In this document: in pieces, positions 25,433-34,294 of the stretch
Layout: the number at the start of each line of letters is the position of its first letter
How positions within the stretch are numbered: position 1 is the first letter of the stretch
Program-made: the position numbers and the translations under genes
Notes under the pieces: generated by a model
Databases searched by the model: none
Seen by the model: the letters and a program-made list of their open reading frames with translations, nothing else
What the model was told of the DNA's origin: nothing
Assembly: GCA_963775395.1 (NCBI GenBank)
Contig: CAVZIX010000018.1
Coordinates: 58,452-122,451, forward strand
Reading direction: 5' to 3'
Length of the DNA stretch: 64,000 bases
From: JAIBJN01 sp963775395
GTDB lineage: Bacteria; Actinomycetota; Thermoleophilia; Gaiellales; Gaiellaceae

Positions 25433-26638
25433 ATGACCCGCCGGACCGGCGCGCGGTGGCTTTTCTGGGGTTCCTTCGGCGTCGTCGCGTACACGTATGT
25501 CGGCTTCCCGCTCGTCGTCGCGCTCCGGGGAGCTCTTCGGCCACGGCCGTTGAAGTCGGGTACCGGCACTCCGCCGGTCAGCCTCATCGTCGCCGCCCAC
25601 AACGAGGCGGCCGTGATCGCGCAAAAGCTCGACAACTCCCTCTCGCTCGACTATCCCCGGGGAAGACTCGAGGTCATTGTCGCCTCCGACGGCTCGGACG
25701 ACGGGACGAACGAGATCGTGGCGGCGTCCGAGGCCCCCGAGGTGCGGCTGCTGGCTCTTCCACGTCAGGGCAAGAACGTCACCCTGAACGAGGCGGCCGC
25801 CGCCGCCCGGGGCGACGTGCTCGTTTTCAGCGATGCGGACACGATGCTGACGACGGATTCGCTGCGGCACCTCGTGCGGGCGTTTGCGGATCCTGAAGTG
25901 GGCGGAGTCGCCGGAGAGAGGCGCCACGCCGAACACGTGGGCACGGGCACGATCCACCGCGTTGTCTGGCGTCTCAAACGCGGCATCCGCGAGCTTCTCA
26001 GTCGCGCCGGAAGCGTGACAGCGGCAGAGGGCCAGGTCCATGCCGTGCGGCGTGAGCTCTTCACGCCGATTCCCGACAACGTGCTCGACGACTTGTGGAT
26101 CTCGGTGCACGTCGTGGCGGCCCATCGCCGCCTCGTGTACGAGCCCCTGGCCGGGGCATACCCCTTTGCCGGAGCGACGGCGCTGCGGACGCCGTTCGAC
26201 CGCAAGCGGCGACTGACGAGATACTGGCTCCGCGGCGTCTGGTCGGCCCGCCGGCTGCTCAATCCGCTGGAGTACGGCTTCTTTTCCGTTCAGCTCTGCT
26301 CCCACAAGCTCCTGCGCCGGCTCCTCTTCATCCCGCTGCTCGGGCTCGCGGGAAGCGCTCCGAGGCTCCGGAGCCGCGGGCGGCTCTACAAGCTCGCCAT
26401 CTTCGGCCAGGCTGGGCTGCACGGCGCCGCTCTCGTCGGCTTCCTTCTCCGGGAGACCCGCCTGGGTCGTCTGAGGCCGGTGCGGGCCGCTTTCGCGTTC
26501 GACATGGTGCACGTCGCGAGCCTGGCAGCGCTCCTTGATCTCGTGCGCGGCCGACGGGAGCGCGACGACATCTGGGTGCCGCAGCGTGCGGTCGTACCCG
26601 AGGCGGCGAGCGACGCCGAACGAGAGGGCGCTCCGTAA
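25433..26638 (+). CDS. membrane glycosyltransferase family 2
   Basis: This 401-residue protein starts with a TM helix (WLFWGSFGVVAYTYVGFPLV). The GT2 catalytic domain follows: VSLIVAAHNEAAVIAQKL (about 49-66), VIVASDGSDDGTNEIV (81-96), and the metal-binding D-x-D in VFSDADTM (D134, D136). A hydrophobic C-terminal region follows. It is a close paralogue of the product at 31670-32860, which has DAN at the same place. ATG 25433 is preceded by GGGAGGCGG; the frame is open 400 bases further upstream but only as a shadow of the flippase gene. Its stop overlaps the start of the methyltransferase gene by one base. Confidence 0.93.
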   Translation: MTRRTGARWLFWGSFGVVAYTYVGFPLVVALRGALRPRPLKSGTGTPPVSLIVAAHNEAAVIAQKLDNSLSLDYPRGRLEVIVASDGSDDGTNEIVAASEAPEVRLLALPRQGKNVTLNEAAAAARGDVLVFSDADTMLTTDSLRHLVRAFADPEVGGVAGERRHAEHVGTGTIHRVVWRLKRGIRELLSRAGSVTAAEGQVHAVRRELFTPIPDNVLDDLWISVHVVAAHRRLVYEPLAGAYPFAGATALRTPFDRKRRLTRYWLRGVWSARRLLNPLEYGFFSVQLCSHKLLRRLLFIPLLGLAGSAPRLRSRGRLYKLAIFGQAGLHGAALVGFLLRETRLGRLRPVRAAFAFDMVHVASLAALLDLVRGRRERDDIWVPQRAVVPEAASDAEREGAP

Positions 26639-27264
26639 TGGCACCCGCCGCCCGGAAGGCCGTCGGGCGTGCCCGCGCGGGGCCGGTCCTGCGGCGTCTC
26701 CGGGCGGTGTTCCTCGGCGACCAGCGAACCGACCTCCTGACCCACCTGCCCAAGGGCTCCGTCGGCGCCGAAGTCGGCGTCTGGCGTGGCGACTTCTCCG
26801 CGCGCCTCCTCCGTGTCGTTCGGCCGGCTCAGCTCCACCTGGTCGACCCCTGGAACTTTGAGCCGGGCGCCGCCTACGAACACGCCTGGTACGGCGGGGC
26901 AGTTGCCAAGAGCCAGGCCGAGATGGACCGTGTCTACGAGAGCGTCCTCCGTCGTTTCGCCGACGAGATGGAGGCCGGCACCGTCCACGTCCACCGCGGC
27001 CCGTCCGTGCGGATCGGGGTGCTGTTCGACGACGCGTACTTCGATTGGGTGTACATCGACGGCAATCATCTGTACGAGTACGTGAAGAGCGACCTTGAGG
27101 TGTTCGCGAGCAAGGTGAAGCCCGGAGGGCTGATCGCCGGCGACGACTACGGCGTGCGCGGCTGGTGGGAGGACGGTGTGACCAGGGCCGTCGACGAGTT
27201 CGTGGCCCAGGGGACCTGCGAGCCGGCCCGCCTGGACCACCAGTTCGTCCTTCGAAGGCTCTAG
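26638..27264 (+). CDS. class I SAM-dependent methyltransferase
   Basis: The 208-residue protein has a Rossmann core: LPKGSVGAEVGVWRGDFSAR (SAM-binding loop), LHLVDPWNFEPG (acidic residue after strand 2) and FDWVYIDGNHLYEYVKSDL (strand 4-5 region), then VKPGGLIAGDDYG. This matches the Methyltransf_24 group found in glycan and antibiotic clusters. It is translationally coupled to the upstream glycosyltransferase (TAATG). It may methylate a sugar, but the substrate is not known. Confidence 0.88.
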   Translation: MAPAARKAVGRARAGPVLRRLRAVFLGDQRTDLLTHLPKGSVGAEVGVWRGDFSARLLRVVRPAQLHLVDPWNFEPGAAYEHAWYGGAVAKSQAEMDRVYESVLRRFADEMEAGTVHVHRGPSVRIGVLFDDAYFDWVYIDGNHLYEYVKSDLEVFASKVKPGGLIAGDDYGVRGWWEDGVTRAVDEFVAQGTCEPARLDHQFVLRRL

Positions 27265-27293
27265 GTGCCTGCTCGCGGGGAGCGAAACCCAGC

Positions 27294-29273
27294 TCAGGAG
27301 CCGAACGTCACGACCAGCTGTGGAGGGTTCGACCCTTCTTTGCTGCTGTACCAAGCGGCGTCGGTGCCCCCGTCCTTGAGAACAAGGCTGTAGACGCCGT
27401 TGCCGGCGATGGTCGTGCCGAGATCGAACTCGACCCAGGTCCCTAGGGGAGCCGAGCCGCCGCTCGCCAAGAGCGCGCCCCCTGCGGGCTTGGTCGCCCA
27501 CGTGATCGCGTTCTCGGACCATGTCGTGTCGCCGACCCCGTAGATCTTCCCGGCGGTCGCGCTCCCGTCGCTGACGTAGAGGCGCAGCTTCACGGAGGAG
27601 ACCGGCCCGGTGATGCCGCCGACGGAGAACTTCAGATACGAGTGCGTCTCGATGGGAAGCTTCGCGTACGTCCGAAGCGTGGGCTGCCCGCCCGAGTTCT
27701 CGTTCGGATACGGAGATCTGACGTAAGCATCGTCGGTGGGGAGGAACGTCACCGTAGAACTCTCACCCTCCGAGGGGCTGACGGTGATGTAGCCGGTCCT
27801 GGTGAGCGTGCTCGAGCCCGCGCTGTTGGAAACGGTCAGCTTGACTGTGTAGGTGCCCGGCGTGGCGAACGTGAAGGTCGGGTTCTGGACGGTCGAGTCG
27901 ACGATGCCGTCGTTCTGGAAATCCCACTCCCATGCGTCCGGAGCGCCGCTCGACGTATCGGTGAAGCTGACGACGAGAGGGGCGGTCCCGCTCTGCGGCG
28001 ACGCCGCGAAGTTGGCGCTCGGCGGAGTCCCGACTCCGCTGAGCGCGCTGTAGTTGTGGAAGTAGTTGCCGATGCCGTTGACGGCCATGACGACGAGTCC
28101 CGTCGCGCTCGAGAGGTTCTGCTTCGTCGACGTCGCGTTGTTCACCACGCGGTCGGCGTCCTTGATGAAGGGCGTGCCGAGCCCGGCGGCGAAGGAGATC
28201 GAGTTGATCGGCGACGTCTTCGCGTAGATCGTCCCGCTCGATTCAGGCGAGGTCGCGAACATGTGCACGATCCCGTGCTCCTCGTCGATCTCCACGATGG
28301 GTCGCGTGTGGTTGTCCTTGACGAGCCCGAACACGTGGCTCGACCAGCCTCCCCCGGCCGAGCGGACGAGCAGCATGTTGAGGGGGTCGTTCGACGAGCT
28401 CTTCGACGTCTTCACCGCCGCGAACACTCGTCCGGCGACGTCGGTCTTGAGGTTGATGTGATCGTCGGCGAGGCCGGGGCCCTGGAGAGCCGTCTCGATC
28501 GTCCACACGTTGTCGGGCTGACCGTCGTCGTGCACGGCGAACAGGTCCCTCGCCGTGTTCTGGTTGCTCCACATGACGCCGATCCGGTTGCCTCCGAAGG
28601 CGATCACCGACGAGATGTCGTCGCTCTTGACGGCCGTGGGGGAGACGACGAACGGCGACCCCCAGGTCGTGTCGTTACAGGTCGGCTCGCAGACTGAGCG
28701 GTTGACCCACACCTGGCTCCCCTGGGTCCAGGTCGCCCAGAGCTGGCCGGTGGAGTCCTTGTCGATGACGAGGGTCTCGGTCCGGAAGTTGTTGATCGAG
28801 ACCGGGAAGCCCACGTCACGCGTGTAGGTGTCCGTGGCGGCGTTGTAGCTGTAGCGATAGAGCCGGCTCGGGTAGCCCGACGAGGGCGACTCGGAGAAGC
28901 GGTGCGAGGCGACGTACAGCTTGCCCGCCGCGCCGTCCCACAGGACGTCCGCCCGCGTCGAGGGACGGTCGTCCAAAGCGACGCCGGTGTCGATCCACGT
29001 CTGCGAGCCCGAGTCGAGCTTGAAGATGTGGAAGTCTGCGCTCGGGGCGTGCCAGAGGCTTCCCCACCAGAAGCCGTCGTTCCACCAGAGCTTGCTCTCG
29101 GGTTTCGAGCCGGTCGGCGCCGTGCCTGCTCCGGTGCTCGACGGGCCTTCGTAGCCGATGTCCCCCGGGGCCGCCTTGGCGTCGGCGGGAAAGCCCACGG
29201 AGGCGAGCACGAGCGCGAGCAGCAAGGCAAGCCGTGCCACCCGCCCAGCGGATGCGAGGCGGGCGCTCACCAT
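27294..29273 (-). CDS. secreted PKD-domain protein with C-terminal DNRLRE-like domain
   Basis: The 659-residue protein has a signal peptide (RLALLLALVLASVGFPADAKA). The domain of about 390 residues shared with the 19137-20693 product follows (GSKPESKLWWNDGFWWG, RPSTRADVLWDGAAGKLYVA, GGNRIGVMWSN, DDHINLKTDVAGRVFAAVKT). A PKD domain of about 85 residues comes next (SANFAASPQSGTAPLVVSFT, then WEWDFQNDGIVDSTVQNPTF). The last 165 residues resemble a DNRLRE/CBM96-like beta-sandwich (DDAYVRSPYPNENSGGQPTL, SYLKFSVGGITGPVSSVKLR). The modular build suits carbohydrate binding or degradation at the cell surface; no catalytic motif can be named. It converges with the methyltransferase gene. Confidence 0.85.
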   Translation of the reverse strand: MVSARLASAGRVARLALLLALVLASVGFPADAKAAPGDIGYEGPSSTGAGTAPTGSKPESKLWWNDGFWWGSLWHAPSADFHIFKLDSGSQTWIDTGVALDDRPSTRADVLWDGAAGKLYVASHRFSESPSSGYPSRLYRYSYNAATDTYTRDVGFPVSINNFRTETLVIDKDSTGQLWATWTQGSQVWVNRSVCEPTCNDTTWGSPFVVSPTAVKSDDISSVIAFGGNRIGVMWSNQNTARDLFAVHDDGQPDNVWTIETALQGPGLADDHINLKTDVAGRVFAAVKTSKSSSNDPLNMLLVRSAGGGWSSHVFGLVKDNHTRPIVEIDEEHGIVHMFATSPESSGTIYAKTSPINSISFAAGLGTPFIKDADRVVNNATSTKQNLSSATGLVVMAVNGIGNYFHNYSALSGVGTPPSANFAASPQSGTAPLVVSFTDTSSGAPDAWEWDFQNDGIVDSTVQNPTFTFATPGTYTVKLTVSNSAGSSTLTRTGYITVSPSEGESSTVTFLPTDDAYVRSPYPNENSGGQPTLRTYAKLPIETHSYLKFSVGGITGPVSSVKLRLYVSDGSATAGKIYGVGDTTWSENAITWATKPAGGALLASGGSAPLGTWVEFDLGTTIAGNGVYSLVLKDGGTDAAWYSSKEGSNPPQLVVTFGS

Positions 29274-29371
29274 GGGGCCTCGTTCCTGCCGCAGGAGAGC
29301 GCTTCCGCTATGCGAGTCTCCGGAGCGCCGCGATCACCGGTTCCGAGGGATAACAGTGTGAGGGACGTCTG

Positions 29372-30814
29372 TCAAGCCGTTGAGCTCGACGCCCCGGGCT
29401 GCCGCCCCCCGTGTTGCTCGTCGGCCTCCCGGCGTAGCGTCCAGATCACGGCGTTCGCAAGACCGAGCAGCACCCAGAAGTACCGCTGGTAGGAGAGATG
29501 GAGGAACGCGGCGGTGGTGAGATACGCGACCAGCGCGAAGAAGAAGGAGCTGGCCAGCATCGCTCGCTGCGGATCGTGTGGGCGCCACAGCCTCGCGCTG
29601 CGATAGAGGTAGATCATCGTCGCGCCGACCATGCCGAAGAACGCCGCGAGACCGAGCATGCCCGTGTCCGCTGCCAGCTCGAGGTAGAGGCTGTGCGCCC
29701 GTCGCTCGCTCCCGAGGTACCTCAGCCCGAGCCGGTTCGCGTACTCGCGTGAGTACTCCCGGAAGTAGACGCCGGGGCCGACCCCGACGAGCGGGTGATC
29801 GAGGAACGTCTGCCACGCAGCCCGGTTCTCGGTCTGCCGCCCGAGGATTGCCGAGTCGACGTCGCTCGAGGGCTCCGACGATAAGGGGCTCGCGGTCGCG
29901 CCCTCGAGCGAGCTCAGCCGGACGACGTAGTCGGGGACGACGAAGAGGACGAAAGCAGTCAGCACCGCCAGAAGCAAGGCGAAATGACGGACCCGGATCT
30001 CTCGGAAGAGCACCATCAGAACCAGCGTTGCCGCGAGGGCGACTGCCGCTCCTCGCGAGAAGGTGAGGAGGATGCCGCCCGTGATGAGAAGCGAGCCGCC
30101 GGCGGCGACCACGCGCAGCCGCTTCGAGGGCTCCCGGAAGACGCGCAGGAGGGCGAGGGGGAGGAGGACGGCCAGGATCTGGGCGTAGCGGTTCTCGCTT
30201 CCGAGCGGTCCGCCGAGCCTCGGCCGAAGAACCTTCTCGTCGCTCTCGGGCGCGATGTTGAATCCGCCTCCCGTCTCGAGTCGATCCACCTGCGCGAAGC
30301 CGCCGAAGTCGTTTGCGTAGGAATGCGTTAGCTCTTGGTAGACGGAGAGCGCGCCCAGCAGGCTTCCGGCGAGGATCAGGATCCAGACGACCCGGTTCAG
30401 GATGTGGGTCGTTCTGACTGCGTTCGAGACGAGGAGGTAGAGAAGAAGTCCTTCGCTCAGGTACAGCGGGAGGGCCCCGCGCGAGAGTTGGGGCTCGCTC
30501 GAGAGGGTGGCGGAGAGAAAGAGCGCACCGAGGAGCGCAAAGACGAATGGGAGCGCGGGCGTGACGACGAAGGGCTCCCGTTGGATGACGACGTACCTGA
30601 CCAGGGGGACGACGAGGAGGAGGGCGATTCCCGCTGCAAGGAACTGCGGGACGCCGTGGAACCGGACGGCGACAACCGCGAGGTTCGTGTAGAAGATCAG
30701 GAAGAAGACGAGCGCGCAGATCTCCGGCGTCCTGCTGCCGCCCCCTACAACTCGAGAGGGCCAGGTCGCGCGCCAGACACTCGGGGCCGGAATGCTCTCC
30801 CCGGGAAGAGCCAC
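29372..30814 (-). CDS. O-antigen ligase/polymerase (Wzy-like)
   Basis: The 480-residue protein has about ten TM helices and a large extracytoplasmic loop late in the sequence. The loop contains RAAWQTFLDHPLVGVGPG and RRAHSLYLELAADTGMLGLA, the Wzy_C motif with the conserved H-S/N-x-(Y/F). GSENRYAQILAVLLPLALL is also typical. Such enzymes either polymerise repeat units or attach a glycan to its acceptor. A GTG start is used. The gene is 4 bases downstream of the glycosyltransferase at 30819-31670, the first of a tight run of four minus-strand genes. Confidence 0.92.
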   Translation of the reverse strand: MALPGESIPAPSVWRATWPSRVVGGGSRTPEICALVFFLIFYTNLAVVAVRFHGVPQFLAAGIALLLVVPLVRYVVIQREPFVVTPALPFVFALLGALFLSATLSSEPQLSRGALPLYLSEGLLLYLLVSNAVRTTHILNRVVWILILAGSLLGALSVYQELTHSYANDFGGFAQVDRLETGGGFNIAPESDEKVLRPRLGGPLGSENRYAQILAVLLPLALLRVFREPSKRLRVVAAGGSLLITGGILLTFSRGAAVALAATLVLMVLFREIRVRHFALLLAVLTAFVLFVVPDYVVRLSSLEGATASPLSSEPSSDVDSAILGRQTENRAAWQTFLDHPLVGVGPGVYFREYSREYANRLGLRYLGSERRAHSLYLELAADTGMLGLAAFFGMVGATMIYLYRSARLWRPHDPQRAMLASSFFFALVAYLTTAAFLHLSYQRYFWVLLGLANAVIWTLRREADEQHGGRQPGASSSTA

Positions 30815-30818
30815 GCTC

Positions 30819-31670
30819 TTACCTCAGACGCTTCTGGTGGAAGGGGTTTCGCCGTCGCCCTGGCTGCCCGAGCCGAACGGGCAAGACGCGCAGGTTGTAG
30901 ACCAGGCGGTAGCGCAGGTAATGCGCGAGCTTGCGCCAACCGCCGCGGAATCTCCGCCCGGAGGTCAATACTCTCAACTCCCTCGCTCCGGAGTAGGCGA
31001 TACGCCCTCCGGTCGCTTTGACCGACGGCCCGACGTTGAGATCGTCCGTAAGAAGACCCTGCTCGTAGAGGCGCAGGAACAGCGTCCGTTCGACGGCATA
31101 GTTGCTCCCGCGAATCGTCGGGATCCGGAGAAGCACTCTCTTGATCCAGCGCGCGAGGTGGTGGGCGACGATGCGTGCGCGGACCGACCAGAGCCGGCGC
31201 AGGTCGTAGTAGTCGACATGCGTGTAGGCGGCCTCAGCACCGCGCTCGAACTGCTCGATGTACCAGTCGAAGAGAGTGGAAGGGTTCGGGATTCGACAGT
31301 CGGCGTCCAGGTGAATCGTCCGCTCCGAGGCCGCGGCGCGAGCGCCTGGAATGCGGGCCGTAAAGCTGACGACTTCGCCGGCCCTCCAGAGGCTCGGGAC
31401 GCCGATGATGCGCATGCCACTCCGACCGTACGTCTTCAGCTCTGGCGGCGGCTCGTCCTCGGGGTAGTTGTTGATCACGAGCACGACCTCGAAGGAATGC
31501 TTCCCGCGATATTTCCCGACCTCGGCGAGGAGCTGGAGTACGTTCTCGAGATCGGCCTGAGCATTGACGGGGACGACGATGCTTCCGTCGGGAGCGACGG
31601 AGGGATCGCCCCGCAAGCGCCTGAGCCCGCCGCCGATGTGGTCGAGAGGCTTGGGCGGGGCGAAAGACAT
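30819..31670 (-). CDS. glycosyltransferase family 2-like protein
   Basis: The 283-residue protein has a GT-A fold: APDGSIVVPVNAQADLENVL, SFEVVLVINNYPEDEPP, then the metal site in ERTIHLDADCRIPNP (D-A-D), and IRGSNYAVERTLFLRL for the acceptor region. The VVPVNAQ in place of the usual VIPAxN shows it is a diverged member. The start ATG overlaps the stop of the upstream glycosyltransferase gene by one base; the longer frame upstream is a shadow of that gene. Confidence 0.85.
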   Translation of the reverse strand: MSFAPPKPLDHIGGGLRRLRGDPSVAPDGSIVVPVNAQADLENVLQLLAEVGKYRGKHSFEVVLVINNYPEDEPPPELKTYGRSGMRIIGVPSLWRAGEVVSFTARIPGARAAASERTIHLDADCRIPNPSTLFDWYIEQFERGAEAAYTHVDYYDLRRLWSVRARIVAHHLARWIKRVLLRIPTIRGSNYAVERTLFLRLYEQGLLTDDLNVGPSVKATGGRIAYSGARELRVLTSGRRFRGGWRKLAHYLRYRLVYNLRVLPVRLGQPGRRRNPFHQKRLR

Positions 31671-32860
31671 CACTTTCGCGTCGCCGCTTCCCAGCCGACC
31701 GCTCCTGAGGCGTCCTCGGGTCGCTGCGGTTCCCACTGGTCGATGCGACGGCCCCGGACGAGGTTCCACGCTGCCTTGAGCGAGGCCACGTTCACGAAGC
31801 AGAAGAACGCGGGAAGCATGAAGATCTTGCGTCGCCCCAGCGGTTTGCCGGCGAGCAGAACGCCGGCGGCCCCGAGTCCGTAGAGCGCGCCCTGAGCGAC
31901 GGTTGCGGCCCGGTAGAGGTTCCCGCGCCGCCAGAGGAGCAGACTCGTCACCGCGGTAAAGACGAGCGGGAGCACCATGATGCGCCTGAGAAGCTTATGT
32001 GTCAGCAGTTGGATCGCATAGAAGCCGTGGCGCCGGGGGTCGAGGAGCCTCCTTCGCGCCGCGACGCCGCGCAGCCCTCTCGTGATTACACGCACCTTGC
32101 GACCGAACTCGATCTCCCCCGTTTTCGACACGGGCTCGTAGGCGACCGCGTCGGGAGCGAAGACCAGTCGGTATCCCTGTTCGATGACGCCGGTCGACGT
32201 GAAGAAATCGTCCGTCACTCCCGGAGGCACGGTTCGGAAGAGCGACCGGCGGACGGCGTAGATGGCGCCCGTGGCCGAGATGACGTTCCCAGCGCGGCTC
32301 TCCGCCGCTTTGAGCATGCGGTCGAAGTCCCAGTACCGCTGCTCGCCTGAGGCGATCGCCCCAGCGGTCCTCTCCAAGACGTAGCGCTGGTCGCCCGCGA
32401 CCCCGCCGACACGCGGGTCGGCGAACGGCTTGACGAGCATGCGGAGCGCGTTCGGCGCGTACATGCTGTTGGCGTCCGAGAAAACAAGAACGTCGCCGCT
32501 CGCCGCGGCCGCTGCCGCGTTGAGCGTCGCGGCTTTGCCAGCGCGGGGCAGCGACAGCAGACGGATGCCTCGATCGACGTACCGGCTGACGATCTCGACG
32601 GTGCCATCATCCGAGCCGTCGGACGCGACGACGATCTCGAGCCGATCGGCCGCATAGTCGACCGAGAGAAGATTCTCGAGCTTGGCGCCGATGCTCGCCG
32701 CCTCGTTGTGGGCGGCGATCAGCACGGTCAGCGACGGTGTGATTTCGTCGGTCCGGTGGGGTCGGGGCCGGAGCGCGGCGCGAATGAGGACGACGAGGGG
32801 GAAAAGGAGGTACGTGTAGGCGAGCACGCTGGCCGCCGACCAGAAGAGGAGCCGTCTCAA
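31670..32860 (-). CDS. membrane glycosyltransferase family 2
   Basis: The 396-residue protein is a paralogue of the one at 25433-26638. It has an N-terminal TM helix (FWSAASVLAYTYLLFPLVV), LTVLIAAHNEAASIGAKL, IVVASDGSDDGTVEIV and DVLVFSDANSMY (D129, N131). The D-A-N form is common in this branch of GT2. A hydrophobic segment near residues 295-345 anchors the C-terminus. The TTG start at 32860 overlaps the stop of the upstream GT4 gene (TTGA), showing coupling. Confidence 0.92.
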   Translation of the reverse strand: MRRLLFWSAASVLAYTYLLFPLVVLIRAALRPRPHRTDEITPSLTVLIAAHNEAASIGAKLENLLSVDYAADRLEIVVASDGSDDGTVEIVSRYVDRGIRLLSLPRAGKAATLNAAAAAASGDVLVFSDANSMYAPNALRMLVKPFADPRVGGVAGDQRYVLERTAGAIASGEQRYWDFDRMLKAAESRAGNVISATGAIYAVRRSLFRTVPPGVTDDFFTSTGVIEQGYRLVFAPDAVAYEPVSKTGEIEFGRKVRVITRGLRGVAARRRLLDPRRHGFYAIQLLTHKLLRRIMVLPLVFTAVTSLLLWRRGNLYRAATVAQGALYGLGAAGVLLAGKPLGRRKIFMLPAFFCFVNVASLKAAWNLVRGRRIDQWEPQRPEDASGAVGWEAATRK

Positions 32861-34143
32861 GAAGGCACTCCCGCCTGCACCCGGAAGCGTCGGACGAGCT
32901 CCGCCGCGTTCGTGCGCACGTCGAACTCACGCACAACCTTCTCACGCCCCGCGACGCCGAGCTTCTGCCGCAGCGCCGCGTCGTCGAGGAGACGGCGCAG
33001 AGCGTCCGCAACCGCCCGCGCGTCACGTGGCGGGACGAGCAGGCCGGTGACTCCGTCTTCGACGAGCTCAGGGATCCCAGAGATAGCGCTGGCCACGACG
33101 GGTACGCCGCTCGCCATCGCCTCCATGAGGACGACCGGGATCCCCTCGCGCTTCCCCTCTCTCGTCGGAACGCTCGGCGCAACGAGCGCATGGGCTGCGT
33201 GGAGGTGCTCCGCGAGCTCGGCGCGCGTCCGGCGTCCCGCGAGCACGACCTGCCGCTCGAGGCCGGCGGCCGCGATCTGGCGGGTCAGGGCCGCATGGTC
33301 CGGGCCGTCGCCGACGAGCGTGCACCTGACGGCTATTCCCGCTTCGGCGAGCAGGCGGCAGGCCTCCACGAAGTAGCCCTGCCCCTTGACCTCGTGCAGC
33401 GTTCCCACGCAGAGGAGGGAGAGAGGCCGCTCCGGCGGCGCGCTCTCGCGCGGGCGGAAGAAGTCCGTGTCGACGCCGCAGTGAATGACGGCGAGCTTTC
33501 CCCGCGCTCGCGCCCCGCACTCCGCGACGATGAGCTCCCGGTTGTACTCGGAGACCGGAACGACGAAGGCGGCCTCCGCCACCTTCTCGCAGAGCATGTG
33601 GCGGTCGACGTGGAGGTCGAACCCGTGCGCGGTGAAGCTGTACGGGATGCCGGTCAGGCGGTGGACGATGTAGCCGGCGGCGGCCGGGTGGTTGGAGAAA
33701 TGGCAGTGCACGTGCTCGACCCCGTTCGCCTCCATCGTCCGCGCCACGTGCGCGACCTTGGGGAAGATCCCGAGTCCGCCGACGAGGTAGTTGAGGCTGC
33801 CCCACGTCCCGCGCAGGAGGCCGGCGAGCGCCCCGAGGTAGGCGCGCGGCTTCGACCGGAGGAAGTGGAGCTGGCTGCGAACGATGGCGAGGGAGAGGAA
33901 CGGCTGGTAATGGGCCCGCGCGGCGAGAGGCCGCGCCTCGGAGTGGACGACGTTTTCGCGCGCGCGAAGGAGCGGGAAGATCTCGACCTCGACGCCCCGT
34001 TCCTCGACGGCCAGGATCTCGCCCAGGACGAAGGTCTCGCTCAGCTTCGGAAAGCGAGACATGAAGTATGCGACCTTGAGACGACGCGGGCGGAGAGACT
34101 CCGCCTCGGCAGTTCGTACGCGGTCGTCGACGTCAGTTGCCAC
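32857..34143 (-). CDS. glycosyltransferase family 4
   Basis: The protein has the GT-B fold. The N-terminal half contains LKVAYFMSRFPKLSETFVL and HVHCHFSNHPAAAGYIVHRL. The C-terminal half contains LSLLCVGTLHEVKGQGYFVE, the E-x7-E element within GKREGIPVVLMEAMASGVPV, and ISGIPELVEDGVTGLLVPPR. Such retaining enzymes use nucleotide-sugar donors. I chose GTG 34143 because the family N-terminus begins about 20 residues later and an AGGGA lies upstream. The frame is open to 34224, so a longer form is possible. It is the first gene of a run of four (GT4, GT2, GT2-like, Wzy). Confidence 0.92.
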   Translation of the reverse strand: MATDVDDRVRTAEAESLRPRRLKVAYFMSRFPKLSETFVLGEILAVEERGVEVEIFPLLRARENVVHSEARPLAARAHYQPFLSLAIVRSQLHFLRSKPRAYLGALAGLLRGTWGSLNYLVGGLGIFPKVAHVARTMEANGVEHVHCHFSNHPAAAGYIVHRLTGIPYSFTAHGFDLHVDRHMLCEKVAEAAFVVPVSEYNRELIVAECGARARGKLAVIHCGVDTDFFRPRESAPPERPLSLLCVGTLHEVKGQGYFVEACRLLAEAGIAVRCTLVGDGPDHAALTRQIAAAGLERQVVLAGRRTRAELAEHLHAAHALVAPSVPTREGKREGIPVVLMEAMASGVPVVASAISGIPELVEDGVTGLLVPPRDARAVADALRRLLDDAALRQKLGVAGREKVVREFDVRTNAAELVRRFRVQAGVPS

Positions 34144-34294
34144 GTGTCTGGTTCCCTTTCCGACGTCCCACACCCCGAGGGGTCGGACACCTGGAGTCAT
34201 AGCACCCGTATGGGCGCGGCGCACGGCTCAGAGCGACCAGGCGACCCTCAGCCGTTTCTCCGGCTAGCCGGGCGCTTCAGACGCGCGCGTCTTC

